From Trifolium pratense (taxonomy: Eukaryota; Streptophyta; Magnoliopsida; Fabales; Fabaceae): a stretch of 64,000 nt of DNA. Made by a program: the position numbers and the translations under genes. Shown here piece after piece: positions 45,846 to 56,876 of the stretch. The notes below the pieces were generated by a model, which was given only the letters and a program-made list of their open reading frames with translations, had not been told where the DNA came from and searched no databases. The stretch covers positions 37,596,635 to 37,660,634 of the forward strand of contig NC_060063.1 of the NCBI RefSeq assembly GCF_020283565.1, given 5' to 3'. Numbering within the stretch: the first letter of the stretch is position 1; the number at the start of each line of letters is the position of its first letter.

Positions 45846-47101
45846 TGATGGATAATTTTCGCAAGTGAACGAATTACCACGTAGTAATAAAAATATCGAT
45901 CCACAGGGATTGTGTGATTAAACTAGTCGAATAATGTTCATAAACATGATGCAAAGAATACACATAAATTGGGGGTTTAGTTTGAAAGATGTGCTTGTAC
46001 GAAAATGTTGAGAAATCAATTGATTAAGAATGAGGTTGGATCGTCGACAATTCCCTAAACACTAGTATTCACATGCAATTCAATTGTATCGTAATGAATC
46101 ACTCGAATGTTACAACTAGATCAACAATATGGTGGATCGCAATCTCTTGTCAAAATCCACCCTATCCTCTACCGATACTTCTCCAATCTCTTGGATGGAA
46201 GCTACCGGTAGCGGAGTATTTGAAAACGCGTTGATCGTATGCTACATTCTATGTTTCAATCTCTCGACCGGAAACACTCAAATGCACAATGAATTCAGTT
46301 CTGATTTCAACTCATACTCTCGTACATAATTAAAATCTAAGTTCATTGCAAGATTGATCAGAAATTGTAAAGCATTAAGGATAGAATTTCATTGAATAAC
46401 ATTCATAAAAGAGAGATTCAGTACAGATACAATTGATTACATGAAATACATTGGTTTAGTTCCTCATCATGATCCAACCTCGATGGAGGTCTAGCCTCTC
46501 ATCGTGAAGTAGCTCGATTCTTGCTCCAACTTCAAGGATTCCACTCCCATGATGTTGAATGCTTCCAATCTAGCCACCTTTCGCCTCTGGAACGCAGGAT
46601 CAGCCTTCAATCGTGCCTGGAAATCAATTCCCGAGATCAAGATCAGATTCCTCCAATTTTTTCCAACCAGAAAACAGAATTATGCAAAAAATATATATAC
46701 AGAAGGCAACCACGCCGCGCGCCAGATCTATTACGCCGCGCGTGGTTGCAAATCCATCAACAACGCCGCGCGTGGTAACAGAATCACGCGGCGCGTGATC
46801 AAGTCAGAGAGCAATCTTCTTCTTCAACAAGGCTTCACGCCGCGCGTGGTAAGGCATCACGCCGCGCATGATCAGAGTGAAAATCTTGGCTCTCTGTTAG
46901 CTCCATCACGCGGCGCGTGATGGGCTACGCCCCCAGCGTAGTGAAAATCATTCATATCCTGCAATTTTTCCTGTTTTCTTGCAAAACAAGTAATCAAGCT
47001 CATGATTAGATTTCTCTTATATTTATTGCTATAAACCTACTAAAATGTATCTAATGTTGCTAAAATAGGCATGGATTAGAGAGTGTGACGATTTGTCATC
47101 A
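45846..47101 (-). repeat. LTR 4 of the array (outer 5' LTR)
   Basis: 1256 bp; the 5'-most LTR for minus-strand transcription. Same variant group as LTR 3. A private A at 46868 breaks one CGCG motif. Confidence 0.95.
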
Positions 47102-47106
47102 AAACC
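47102..47106. other. Target site duplication, right copy (AAACC)
   Basis: AAACC directly after the last LTR base; identical to 23782-23786. No such 5-bp repeat separates the inner units, which simply share LTRs. Confidence 0.85.
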
Positions 47107-47149
47107 CATCTTTTAAAATCGGGGAAAACCCAAACCCGAAGCCAAACCA

Positions 47150-48230
47150 CCCAACTGCTTGGGTTGCCGTCCAATACTTGGGCTATACTCCTGGGATTTT
47201 TATTGTAGGGCTCTTTGGTATCCTTATTAACTTCTGGTGGATCACAGGATTATTACTCGTTGTTGGAGGTATGGTACTCTTATTACCGTTCGCGTTTTCA
47301 GATGTGTTCTGTAGTAACCATGATAAAACAAGAGAGGGTTTGCCTATTGTTTTATCATCTGTTGTACTACATACAACATTCTATTAAAATTTCAGAGCCA
47401 CCTATAGGATCGCACAGCCCTCCGAATTTCAACATTCTATTAAAATTTCAGAGCTTTATAGTTTATACTCTAGCTGTAACTGTAAGCATAGTTCCTGGTT
47501 GAATTATAGATTCTTTATAGTTGCGGGTTTTGCCCCTTCGTTATTTTGTTTTTAAGTTTATGTATATTTTTTTTCCTGTTGATTAGTTATCTGTTTTGAC
47601 TTTGGTTCTCGGTAAAATTATCGTGTGCTTTTGGTTGTGCTGTTATTTGATTGTAATTTTGATGCAAGTGAATTTGCTATTCATGTGTGGTGTGAATCAT
47701 TGTTGAACTTTAGCTGTAAAGATTGAGGAGAATGAATGATGTGTTCTTTGTGAGCCATGATTTTGCTTGCATGTTTGGTTTCTCTACATTGTAGCTGATC
47801 TTGGGTTGTTTTGCTTTTCTGGTATTACGCACTGTGATGAATGGCTGGCGGTGCTGTCGAGGTCGAGGTCAATGAAGTGCAAATCTTTGTTTTTGTTTTG
47901 TCCATGGCTGTTATGTTTTGATCTTTTTGCATCCTTTGGTTTTTCCTATTTATGGGATTTGCCTTTCATTAGTTTCATTATGTTAGGATTTCATGTGGTT
48001 GTCCCTTATGCAGGCCTTGTAATTTATTTTAGGAGGTCTCTACCAAGGAAACTATGGCAGGTTTTGCCTTGTTCTTTTCCATGGCTACAACAGTGTTGGT
48101 GTTTAGTGCAACAATATTAGTGAACATCAAGTTAGATAAGAACAAATGGACTTCAAGCTTGACTTATTGTGCAGCATTCTTTCCTGTAAGCATATTTGCA
48201 ATGATGCAGTTCTCTTTATATGTTACTATC
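47150..48230 (+). pseudogene. Possible membrane-protein gene remnant (two separate segments)
   Basis: Segment one (~47150-47275) encodes AWVAVQYLGYTPGIFIVGLF and ILINFWWITGLLLVVGGMVL, two hydrophobic stretches with gene-like composition. Segment two (48053-48187) encodes MAGFALFFSMATTVLVFSAT then LDKNKWTSSLTYCAAFFP and ends at a plausible splice donor (CCTGTAAGCAT). The layout is like exons of a multi-pass membrane protein. The 5' part would have been cut off by the repeats to the left. I cannot name the family, and continuity between the segments is not shown. It may be an expressed gene with unrecognised exons or a fragment. Confidence 0.3.
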
Positions 48231-48234
48231 AAAG

Positions 48235-48345
48235 GTTTTAAATTGCGGTTGCGGTCGCAGATGCTGTTGCGGTTGCAGTTGTTGCAAATGCGGTCATTGC
48301 GGTTGCTGCACGCGCAATGCGGTTGCTGCGGCGTGAAATCATTTT
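48235..48345. mobile_element. GCGGTTGC-rich short repeat element
   Basis: TTTTAAATTGCGGTTGCGGT is followed by many GCGGTTGC/GTTGC repeats and ends near GGCGTGAAATCATTTTGAAA. Composition resembles the element at 17160-17280, so probably the same kind of small non-autonomous repeat. Confidence 0.45.
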
Positions 48346-49082
48346 GAAATTTCACAAGCTATATAAAATCAAACTACTATGTAACTACACTATTTATCCA
48401 CCATTGGATAGTCTTAGTTTATTACTATGAAAGGATGTGTGGTGACAGTCTTTAGGAAACTAAAGAAGATTGTTCCTCGTTTCTTACTCAAGTATATCAA
48501 AAGGAGCAAGAGAAACAGACTATGGTATATTTGATATTTAAGCATTTTCGACCTCTCTTTTTTTTTCAGCCATAATTTCTTTTGGTTGAGTACATTTGGC
48601 TATATAACATTTTGCTTTTTCTACCATTAGATAAATAAGAACATACTTTCTCCGTATATGGTTATGCATTTCTTGTGATTTGTGGTAAAAAAAATAAAAA
48701 TTAACAAAATACACATTTCCATACGCATCAACAAGCGCAATTGCATTATGACGAACCTATCCAAACATTTTATTAGTAAATTTCATGAGGTAAAAACCTA
48801 CGTACTAGATGTGACCTATGGATTGCTATCATTTAGGACAAACCTATGAATACAAGGATCTGAGCTGGTCATTGGCCTGTGAACCCTGTTTGGGAGTGAT
48901 GCACCCAGTAGAAAGAAAATCACCATAATGCATATGAAGATGAATCAAAGCATAAATGCTACAAAGAATTTGTAATTGCTGTTTCACTCCCTTTCCTTGT
49001 GTTCCTTGTTAAATTATCAAATAAAGGACAACAACATAATTCAATTTGACCCAATTGCATAATTTTGGCACTCATTGAATCA
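48346..49082. other. Intergenic DNA, no gene seen
   Basis: AT-rich, no recognised coding or RNA feature. Confidence 0.35.
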
Positions 49083-49091
49083 TTAAATAAT

Positions 49092-50160
49092 GATGATTTC
49101 TCTCCCGACCCCCGCATTTCTTTTCTACCCCAGAATTTTCGTTTTTTTCCTTTGGGGTACTGCGGTTTATACGAACCGAATTTTTTTGTCATGCTAAAAA
49201 ATTTCGGTTAATATAAACTGAAATATTGTATTCCAATTTTTTTTTCCAGATTTCCTGCAAAAATTCTGCACGAGATCCTCAACTTCCACAATTTATTTGA
49301 AATACTAAACGATGTTCGATTTGAGTAAACGACCGCTCGTTGGAAAGCTTAGGGTGTCAAGAATACAAATATAATTTTTGTTTTGAGGGTTAACTATCCA
49401 ATTGGTTCAATTTGACCAAATAATGGGTACTGGTACATAAACAGAGCAGAAACTTTTCTCAAACTTGTAGGTAGATTTTCTCATGCTATACTTAATGAAA
49501 TTTAACAAGTCCGATGTCAATCTTGTAGTAAATTTTGTCTTCTTTACACTAGATAAAAATCATTAGCATACGACTTATATTCAGAGAGCTATGATAAATT
49601 TACCACAGGTATCTCTACAACATTTTGCAAAAACTTTTCTCAAACTTGTAGGTAGATTTTCGCATACTATACTTAATGAAATCTAACAATTACGGTGTCA
49701 ATCTTGTAGTAAATTTTGTCTTATTTACACTATACTAAAAATCATTAGCATACGACTTATATTCAGAGAGCTATGATAAATTTACCACAGATATCTCTAC
49801 AACACTTTGCAGAAACGTTTCTCAAACTTGTAGGTAGATTTTCTCATACTATACTTAATGAAATTTAACAATTCCGGTGTCAATCTTGTAGTAAATTTTG
49901 TCTTCTTTACTCTAGATTAAAAATCATTAGCATACGACTTATATTCAGAGAGATATGCTAAATTTAACACAGGTAGCTCTACACGAAGTTTCACATAAAT
50001 TTTTCTTCTTTTTGGGGGGTAAATTTATGTTATTTCGGTTTATATAAACGGATTTTTTTTTGACCGAAGTTGGTTGCCAAAAATTTTTCAAACCGCAAGG
50101 GGCAAAATGAGATTTTTTGGGGGTATAAAAGAAAGGAGGAGGGTCGGGAGATAAATCATC
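49092..50160. mobile_element. Mutator-like non-autonomous element (family D, long form)
   Basis: Left end GATGATTTCTCTCCCGACCC, right end complement GATGATTTATCTCCCGACCC. Flanks TTAAATAAT (49083-49091) and TCAAATAAT (50161-50169) match at 8 of 9 positions, fitting a 9-bp duplication. The core holds three direct repeats of about 181 bp (starting near 49447, 49630, 49813), each with CTTTTCTCAAACTTGTAGGT and TTAGCATACGACTTATATTC. No transposase. Confidence 0.82.
49447..49990. repeat. Three ~181-bp direct repeats inside the family D element
   Basis: Each unit runs from ..ACTTTTCTCAAACTTGTAGG through ATCATTAGCATACGACTTAT to TACCACAGGTATCTCTACA(A), with scattered substitutions. The sister element at 50275-51006 has only one such unit, so the array expanded (or shrank) after the two separated. 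Confidence 0.85.
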
Positions 50161-50274
50161 TCAAATAATTATATGCTAATAAACTTAAACGGGCTAACCG
50201 TGTACCACGCGTGGTAGCCTTTATTTTAAACGGACTTTTTCATATTGTGCTAAAAAGTCATACAATAAGAATAA

Positions 50275-51006
50275 GATGTTTTCTCTCCCGACCCCCCGCC
50301 TTTCTTTTTCCACCCCCTGAATTTCCGTTTTTTCCCTTGGGGGTACTTCGGCTTGTACGAACCGAATTTTTTTGTCATGCTCAAAAAATTCAGTTAATAA
50401 AAACCGAAATTTTGTGTTCTAATTTTTTTTCCAGATTTCCTGCATAAATTCAGCATGAGACCCTCAACTTCCACAATTTATTTGAAATACTAAACGATGT
50501 CAAATGTGAGTAAACGACCACTCGTTGGAAAGCTTAGGGTGTCAGGATTACAAATATAATTTTTTTTTTGAGGTTTAACTATCCAATTGGTTCAGTTTGA
50601 CCAAATAATGGGTACCGGTATAGAAACAGAGCAAAAACTTTTCTCAAACTTGTTGGTAGATTTTCTCATACTATACTTAATGAAATTTAACAATTGCAGT
50701 GTCATGTCCTGTAGTAAATTTTGTCTTCTGTACACTAGATTAAAAATCATTAGCATACGACTTATATTCAGAGAGATATACTAAATTTACCACATGTATA
50801 TCTACACGAATTTTCACATACATCTTTCTTCTTTTCTTAACATTTATGTTATTTCGTTTTATATAAACCGGATTTTTTTTTCTATGTTTAAAAATTTCGG
50901 TTTGTATAAACCGAAATAAGTTGGCCAAATTTTTTCAAACCGTAAGGGGCAAAATGAGATTTTTGGGGGTATAAAAGAAAGGCGGGGAGTCGGGAGAGAA
51001 AACATC
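50275..51006. mobile_element. Mutator-like non-autonomous element (family D, short form)
   Basis: Left end GATGTTTTCTCTCCCGACCC, right end complement GATGTTTTCTCTCCCGACTC. Flanks TAAGAATAA (50266-50274) and TAAGAATCA (51007-51015) match at 8 of 9. The interior is colinear with 49092-50160 apart from repeat number. It sits only ~115 bp from its relative. Confidence 0.85.
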
Positions 51007-51423
51007 TAAGAATCAGACTAATATTTTAATATTTAAGTCTTATATATATTCGGGTTTTGCGAGCCAACCCAAGCAGGTTAGTCTATTTTAACAGTTCTAC
51101 CTCAAAAATCAAAACTTGTGTATTTTATAATTATTTTTTAAAAAAAAGAATAACTTTTTTTAATAAAAATCGTAGCTATAAAATATTTGGGACCGTTGTA
51201 ATGGTACTATTTAATGTTGTTTGTTAGTTTGACTATGGATTATCCATTAAGACTTTTATGCAGATTTATTGTGGGGGGACCAGTTTGACGAGCGATTTCT
51301 TAATTACTGGATACTAATGTTGTTTTGGTGCTTTGTATTTGGCTCCTACTTTTATTTGTTCTTTTTTGTTTGGATTAATATTTTCTTTTGATTTTTGTGT
51401 TTAGATTACGGGTCACACCCTAG

Positions 51424-52287
51424 TTTAATTTAACTAAATTTAATGAGCTTATCAAGTTACACGAGTAGAAAATATGAGAAAAAGAGAGCGAAAGTTTTGG
51501 TGGACAGAGCAATGTGATCTAATCCTTTGGTTTATCTGAGTAACTTTGCCTATTAAGAATCTTTGTTCACGAAAGAGTTTTGATGTTTGATGTGGTTTTT
51601 TTTCCGGGCGTTGTTGGTACGTGAATCAGTATGTATTAGCGGTTGGTGCATTCGCCGTTCTAAGATGTGAAGGCTCACACAATACTCTTTCTTTGTTATC
51701 TGGGTTTGTGCCGGTACACAGGTTCGTTGGTAAGTGTACTATGTTGTGCATTTACTTCATCTTTTAATAAACCACGTATTTGGATTGTTCGTATACCTGG
51801 TTGAGTTGATTATGTTGTTTGATTAGATTTGATTAATATCCCGCAATATTTTATATTTTCTTCTCATTTTTATCTATTTACGGTCAAGGCCGTTTCCGAC
51901 AATTTAGAGGCCCGACCTTGAATATTAAATGTGGACCCCTTAATAAAAAAGCAAAAAATTGAAAAAGAATATTAGTCTTTTAAATTGTAAATCGTTAATA
52001 CATACTGATTCACGTACCAACAACGCCAGAAAAAAAAAAACCACATCAAACATCAAAACTCTTTCGTGCCATACAGTCAATGTCAAACAAAGATTTTTAA
52101 TAGGCAAAGTTACTCAGATAAACCAAAGTTTTCTTAAGAGGCAAATATCTTCTTTGTAAATCATTCTTGCTTTTAATCGATAAGAATCTAGAAAAGGATT
52201 AGATCACATTGCTCTGTCCACCAAAACTTTTTCTCACATTTTCTACTTGTGTAACTTGATAAGCTCATTAAATTTAGTTAAATTAAA
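51424..52287. repeat. Large inverted repeat (arms ~220 and ~300 bp, spacer ~350 bp)
   Basis: Left arm 51424-51642 (TTTAATTTAACTAAATTTAA .. TTGTTGGTACGTGAATCAGT) is complementary to right arm 51990-52287 (ACTGATTCACGTACCAACAA .. TTAAATTTAGTTAAATTAAA). The right arm carries about 60 extra bases near 52134-52195. Spacer 51643-51989. No ORF. Could be a foldback transposon or an inverted duplication. Confidence 0.85.
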
Positions 52288-52519
52288 TGTGAAAAACATT
52301 CCCAGTTTTGGACATATTAAAAGGGATATGTTGGCAAAAGGTGCATGGAATTGGGTTCAAAGTATGGGAATTGGGCTATAAAGTAAAAAAGTGGTGAGTC
52401 TTATAAGAAGCTCCAGCATGCCATGGTCACTTGTTTGCTGACCTCATATTCAAGAAGTTTTTGACATCATATTTATACATGACCAATTTAACAACCATAA
52501 ATTTTCCAGTTAGAAATAT

Positions 52520-52665
52520 TTAAAATCGTCCCGTAAATATAGCTCAATTGATAGTTATCAAAAATATTATTAGAGGTGTCAAAATTTGAACTTTAGATTT
52601 TTTTATACTTCTTTACATATAAAGTGTGCGAGTTTAGTCACCGGACTATTTGATAAAAAAATATT
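52520..52665 (+). mobile_element. Decayed SINE
   Basis: A-box-like AATATAGCTCAATTGATAG, then a degenerate B-box-like AAAATTTGAACTTTAGA and GTGTGCGAGTTTAGTCACCG. Order and spacing fit a tRNA-derived SINE; strongly mutated. Confidence 0.5.
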
Positions 52666-52987
52666 AAAATTATTTAAAATATTTCATACTCATGATAGCC
52701 TACTTTATTTTCCAAATCATAATATATCATACTCTTTTTATTAGTATTTTGTCATGAACTCTGTTCTTGGAGATGAAAGAAAAATATGAGAGAAAAAAAA
52801 TATCTGATTTACATGTGAGAATTTCTATGGAACTTTTTCTAAAATAGAAACAACTTTAGAAATTTCTCTTCAAATTTTTAATACGTAGAAACTTATTATC
52901 CAAATGGTGTATAGATATCTAAGATCTTTAGAATTAAATCAGGTTTTTTTTGAATATTTTGGCAATGTTTTGATAAGATTAAAAAAA

Positions 52988-53101
52988 GGCAATCCCCACG
53001 AAGACAGGAATTACCATAAAACATTTTGATAAACAATTTAATTGATGGCTTATATGGCTTTGCTATTTTTTGTGGTAATTCCTGTGTTCATGGGGATTGG
53101 C
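52988..53101. repeat. Short near-perfect hairpin
   Basis: The 30-bp arms GGCAATCCCCACGAAGACAG.. (52988-53017) and its complement (53072-53101) differ at 4 positions; the loop is 54 bases. Small MITE or precursor-like fold; not assigned. Confidence 0.7.
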
Positions 53102-53836
53102 TTTGTTGACTGAAGGTCCCTCGATCTGGCTTTCGATTGGTTATGATTGCTCTAACAAGATTTGATTCATCAGAGATTGATAAAGAGGTCTCTTTTGCTA
53201 GGTCTATCTCAATATTCGTATTATTCCTTGATTTCGAACTGTTTAGCTTGAAAAAATCATCATCGCTTAGTGTAGGAAGTAGTGGATACGTCGTGTTGAC
53301 GGTTGGTTCATTTGCCTCATCACTTAAGCCCAATATCATGGTTAAGAGAGAGATTTTTTTTTTAAGATACATATACATGCAACCTTTGCACAAAGAGAAA
53401 TATTTTGAGAACAAAAAAGTTGATAATATTAACATTGCAATATGTCCAAGAGCCTAAACTTAACTGATAAAAAATATTGAAATTGTTAGACTGAATGTCT
53501 TGATCGGAGTTTGAATCTCAACTCACTCTAACACAAAAGGTGTGAATTATTTCATATGCCAACAATTGCCTTTATTCCTTTTAATTTTATGACTGGTCGG
53601 TAATATTCTTGCAAGTTTGATTTCAACACAAATTGAAAAGAATATTTTTGTCAAAAAAAATAAAATTGAAAAGAATATTAACCATTAATATGAAACGTGG
53701 AAAGTATATAAAAATTTTAGCAAGAAAAGAAGAAGAAAGTATAAAAGAATATATTTTTATTTGGACGGAAAGACATCATATTCTCGGCGAAGAAAATTAT
53801 CAAAAAGTGGACACGGTAGAGATATCTTTCTCCATG
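53102..53836. other. Intergenic DNA with one unassigned ORF
   Basis: A minus-strand ORF (53435-53088, 115 aa) contains DEANEPTVNTTYPLLPTLSD and a Ser-rich tail. No family recognised, and it may be chance. The stretch near 53490-53550 (ATCGGAGTTTGAATCTCAAC) looks like a decayed tRNA-type SINE B box. Confidence 0.25.
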
Positions 53837-54234
53837 AGCCAGGATCAAATGACACAAACTAGTTTGACACCAAATGTTACATCTCTTAATAACATTTTTA
53901 CTGATATAAATTTTATAAAATTCACTGTTGGATTGAAAGTTTATATCATAAAGATCATTTATTTAAAACTTTCAAACAAATCCAAAAGCATTTGATATGC
54001 TATTGTGACACATAAAGATTAACGACATATAAAAAAAGACACAAACCGTTAATTTTGATGTATCTCAATAACATATCAAATGATTTTGGATTTGTCTGAA
54101 ATTTTACATAAATGATCTATACGATATAAACTTTCAATCCAACGGTGGATTTTAAAAAATTTATATCTGTAAAAACGTTATTGAGAGGTGTAACATTTGG
54201 TGTCAAACTAGTTAGTATCATTTGATCCTGACCC
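53837..54234. mobile_element. Foldback MITE, family A copy
   Basis: Left GCCAGGATCAAATGACACAA, right complement GTCAGGATCAAATGATACTA. It shares ATTGGATTGAAAGTTTATAT, ATCTCAATAACATATCAAA and CTTTCAATCCAACGGTGGAT with the copy at 5798-6196. Arms are more diverged than in that copy, so this insertion is older. Confidence 0.85.
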
Positions 54235-54334
54235 TTATGGACTAAATTTTTAATAAGAAAAAATTAACCAAAATATTGGATTTAAGTAGTTTTTTTAACA
54301 AGGATTCAGAGTTTGTAAAAAAAAAGTTTTTTTT

Positions 54335-54455
54335 TAAAAAAACTCGGTATCTGGTGAAATTGACACTAGAGGATATCGAACCTAAGACCTTGATAGGAGC
54401 ATACTCCAAGGACCTAAGTCAACACCACTAGACCAACCCAAATGGATTAAAAAGT
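54335..54455 (-). mobile_element. tRNA-derived SINE fragment
   Basis: On the minus strand: TTTGGGTTGGTCTAGTGGTG (A-box-like) and, about 50 bp on, TCTTAGGTTCGATATCCTCT (B-box-like). The 3' end is not defined. Confidence 0.6.
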
Positions 54456-54789
54456 TAATGAGTTCCTCTTAAGACGAGTAGTTTGTGAGAACCAATAAGT
54501 TCGATATCTGGTAATGAATTTGTAAAAGAATTAGAACACTATCATCTAATTTTTTTATGAATTTTCACATACTTGTATCGTCTTAATTAAATTTCGTTAT
54601 ATATTTTTATATGTTTAAAAATACAGAAAAAAAAATTAATAATACATTAAAGACAAAATCCTAATGAATTTGGAAAGTAGCTCTTTACAACCAGGATCAG
54701 TATCTTGAAAAATGATTATATTTATTAACATTAATCATAAATGACCATTTTTTTTATCAAGTAGCTTATTAGTTAGAAATTCCACCTTT

Positions 54790-56876
54790 TTTTTTTTTTT
54801 TTTTGATAAGCAAAAATTGAATTATAAGGAGTACAATGGGGTACTCAACCCTTACAATTCTTATAGCAACCATTACATGCTAATAATGCATTTTAATGGA
54901 TCCTTACACCAATCTGAAAATACACAAGAAGACTTACTAGCTATTTTACCTATAAACCAAAACCATGAAATATAAATAATCTTGTCTTCTAAGACTTTCC
55001 AATTAATAGTTTCTCCTCTAAAAACCACATTGTTACGCGCACGCCATATACACCAAGTGGTGGCCAACCAAATAACGTGATGAGCTTTTTCATATTTCTT
55101 ATTTTTCAATAAAGCTCCAAAAGAGGAAAAATGTTTCCACCCGTCATCAAAAGAGATGAAATCCACATTCATCCATTTAAAAATCCGCTTCCACAACTTT
55201 TGAGAAAAAGAGCAATTAAACAGCACATGAGATAATTCCTCTTGTTCTTCAAAACAAAAAAATGCAACATTGCTCATGCGGATTAACAAGGATAGATTTT
55301 CTTGTCAAGGTCATTCGAGTTGGAAGTCTAGATAATAATAACCTCCATCCAAAAATGCTTACTTTGGATGGAACATCATTTAACCATAATTGTTGTAAAG
55401 CTTTCACTACATTTTCATCAATAGCCACAACAACTTCGCGAGAGTGAAGGAACTCGTAAGTCGAATTCACCGAAAAAATACCTGATTGAGTAAGCCTCCA
55501 TCGTCTGCTATCTGCGCCATTGCTCACATTAGTCCTGAACCACGCATCATTCTCAATACCCCCAATCTTCATAATATCACGCCACCACAAAGATTGACCT
55601 TTGACATTGCTAAGATTAGAGTGCAAAAAATTATCAGCCAAACTCCCATATCTATGTTCTAATAGTTTGGTCCATAAAGTATTATGATCACACAAACCTC
55701 TCCACTTCCATTTACAAAGTAAAGCTTGGTTGAAATAATTTAGATTCTTTATACCCAACCCACCTTTATCTTTTGGTAGGCAAATTGTGTCCCAACTAAC
55801 CCAACAAATCTTCTTAATATCAGAACATCCTCCCCAAAGAAATCTCCTTTGGATACTAATCAATTCTTGTAACACACACACCGGTACCTTGAAAAAAGAG
55901 AAAAAATATAATGGGAGGCTAGAGAGTACCGAATTAATGAGTGTAACTCTTCCGCCAAATGATAAATTTCGACCACTCCAAGTATTAAGTCGTTTCTTCA
56001 TAGCTTCCACTATAGGATTCCAAGTGACCTTTCTCCTTGGATTAGCTCCAACTGGAATTCCTAGAAAACGAAAAGGTATCGATTCTACTTCACAGTGTAA
56101 AAAGGAGGACGCTGCGGACAAAAAATTATCATCAAGATTAATGCCATAAAGCTTACTTTTGTAAAAATTAACCTTCAGTCCCGATACTAATTCAAAACTT
56201 CTCAACACAGTTTTAAGCGACCACAAATTCTCCCACTTCCCTTCACCTACTAGAACGGTATCATCTGCAAATTGAAGAGTGTGAAACTGTAAGTCATCAC
56301 GAACTTTAAAACCATGATAATTGCCATTGTCAACAGCCTTCTGCATTAAGCGAGTGAGACCTTCCGCAACTATCAAGAAAAGAAAGGGAGATAACGGATC
56401 CCCTTGTCTCAGCCCTTTACCAACAACAAAATCCGCCGTAGGACTACCATTTACAAGCACAGACATTGAGCTAGTAAAAATACAGGCTCTCATCCACTTC
56501 AGCCACCTCTGCGCAAATCCCATTCTCCGCATCATATACTCCAAAAAATTCCAATTTACCGTATCGTACGCCCTCTCAAAATCAACCTTCAATAATAAAC
56601 ACTTGTCTTTTCTTCTCTTGGCAAAATCAATCAGTTCATTCACTACCAAAACCCCATCCAGAATCTGACGATTAGGAACAAAGGCTGTTTGACAATCTGA
56701 GATCAATTTACCAATAACTTTTTTTAGACGAGCCGCCAACACCTTTGAAAGGATTTTATACAAACAACCAACAAGGCAAATGGGTCTATAATCTGATAAT
56801 ACCTGAGGATGATCCTTTTTTGGTACTAGTGTCAAGAAAGATGCAGTGATCGCCTTTGGAAGGAAAGCACTACTGT
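54790..56876 (-). mobile_element. 5'-truncated LINE (L1-type) insertion
   Basis: A T-run at the left (poly(A) tail on the minus strand), RT coding sequence ending abruptly at 56876, and a 14-bp target duplication GAAATTCCACCTTT at 54776-54789 and 56877-56890. Abrupt 5' truncation with a target duplication is the signature of LINE retrotransposition. Confidence 0.92.

Larger units (their letters stand above)
23787..47101 (-). mobile_element. Tandem array of a polymerase-less Ty3/gypsy LTR retrotransposon (4 LTRs, 3 internal regions)
   Basis: The order is LTR-internal-LTR-internal-LTR-internal-LTR, with an exact 7353-bp period and adjacent units sharing one LTR. LTRs (TG..CA on the minus strand) are at 23787-25042, 31140-32395, 38493-39748 and 45846-47101. 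Internal regions of 6097 bp are at 25043-31139, 32396-38492 and 39749-45845. AAACC lies immediately outside both ends (23782-23786 and 47102-47106), as expected for one integration with a 5-bp target duplication. Each internal region has a tRNA-Asp primer site, gag-protease and one more ORF; no reverse transcriptase, RNase H or integrase is recognisable. The gag-protease type and primer site suggest the Athila/Tat side of Ty3/gypsy. A single unit with two LTRs would be 8609 bp. Confidence 0.95.
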
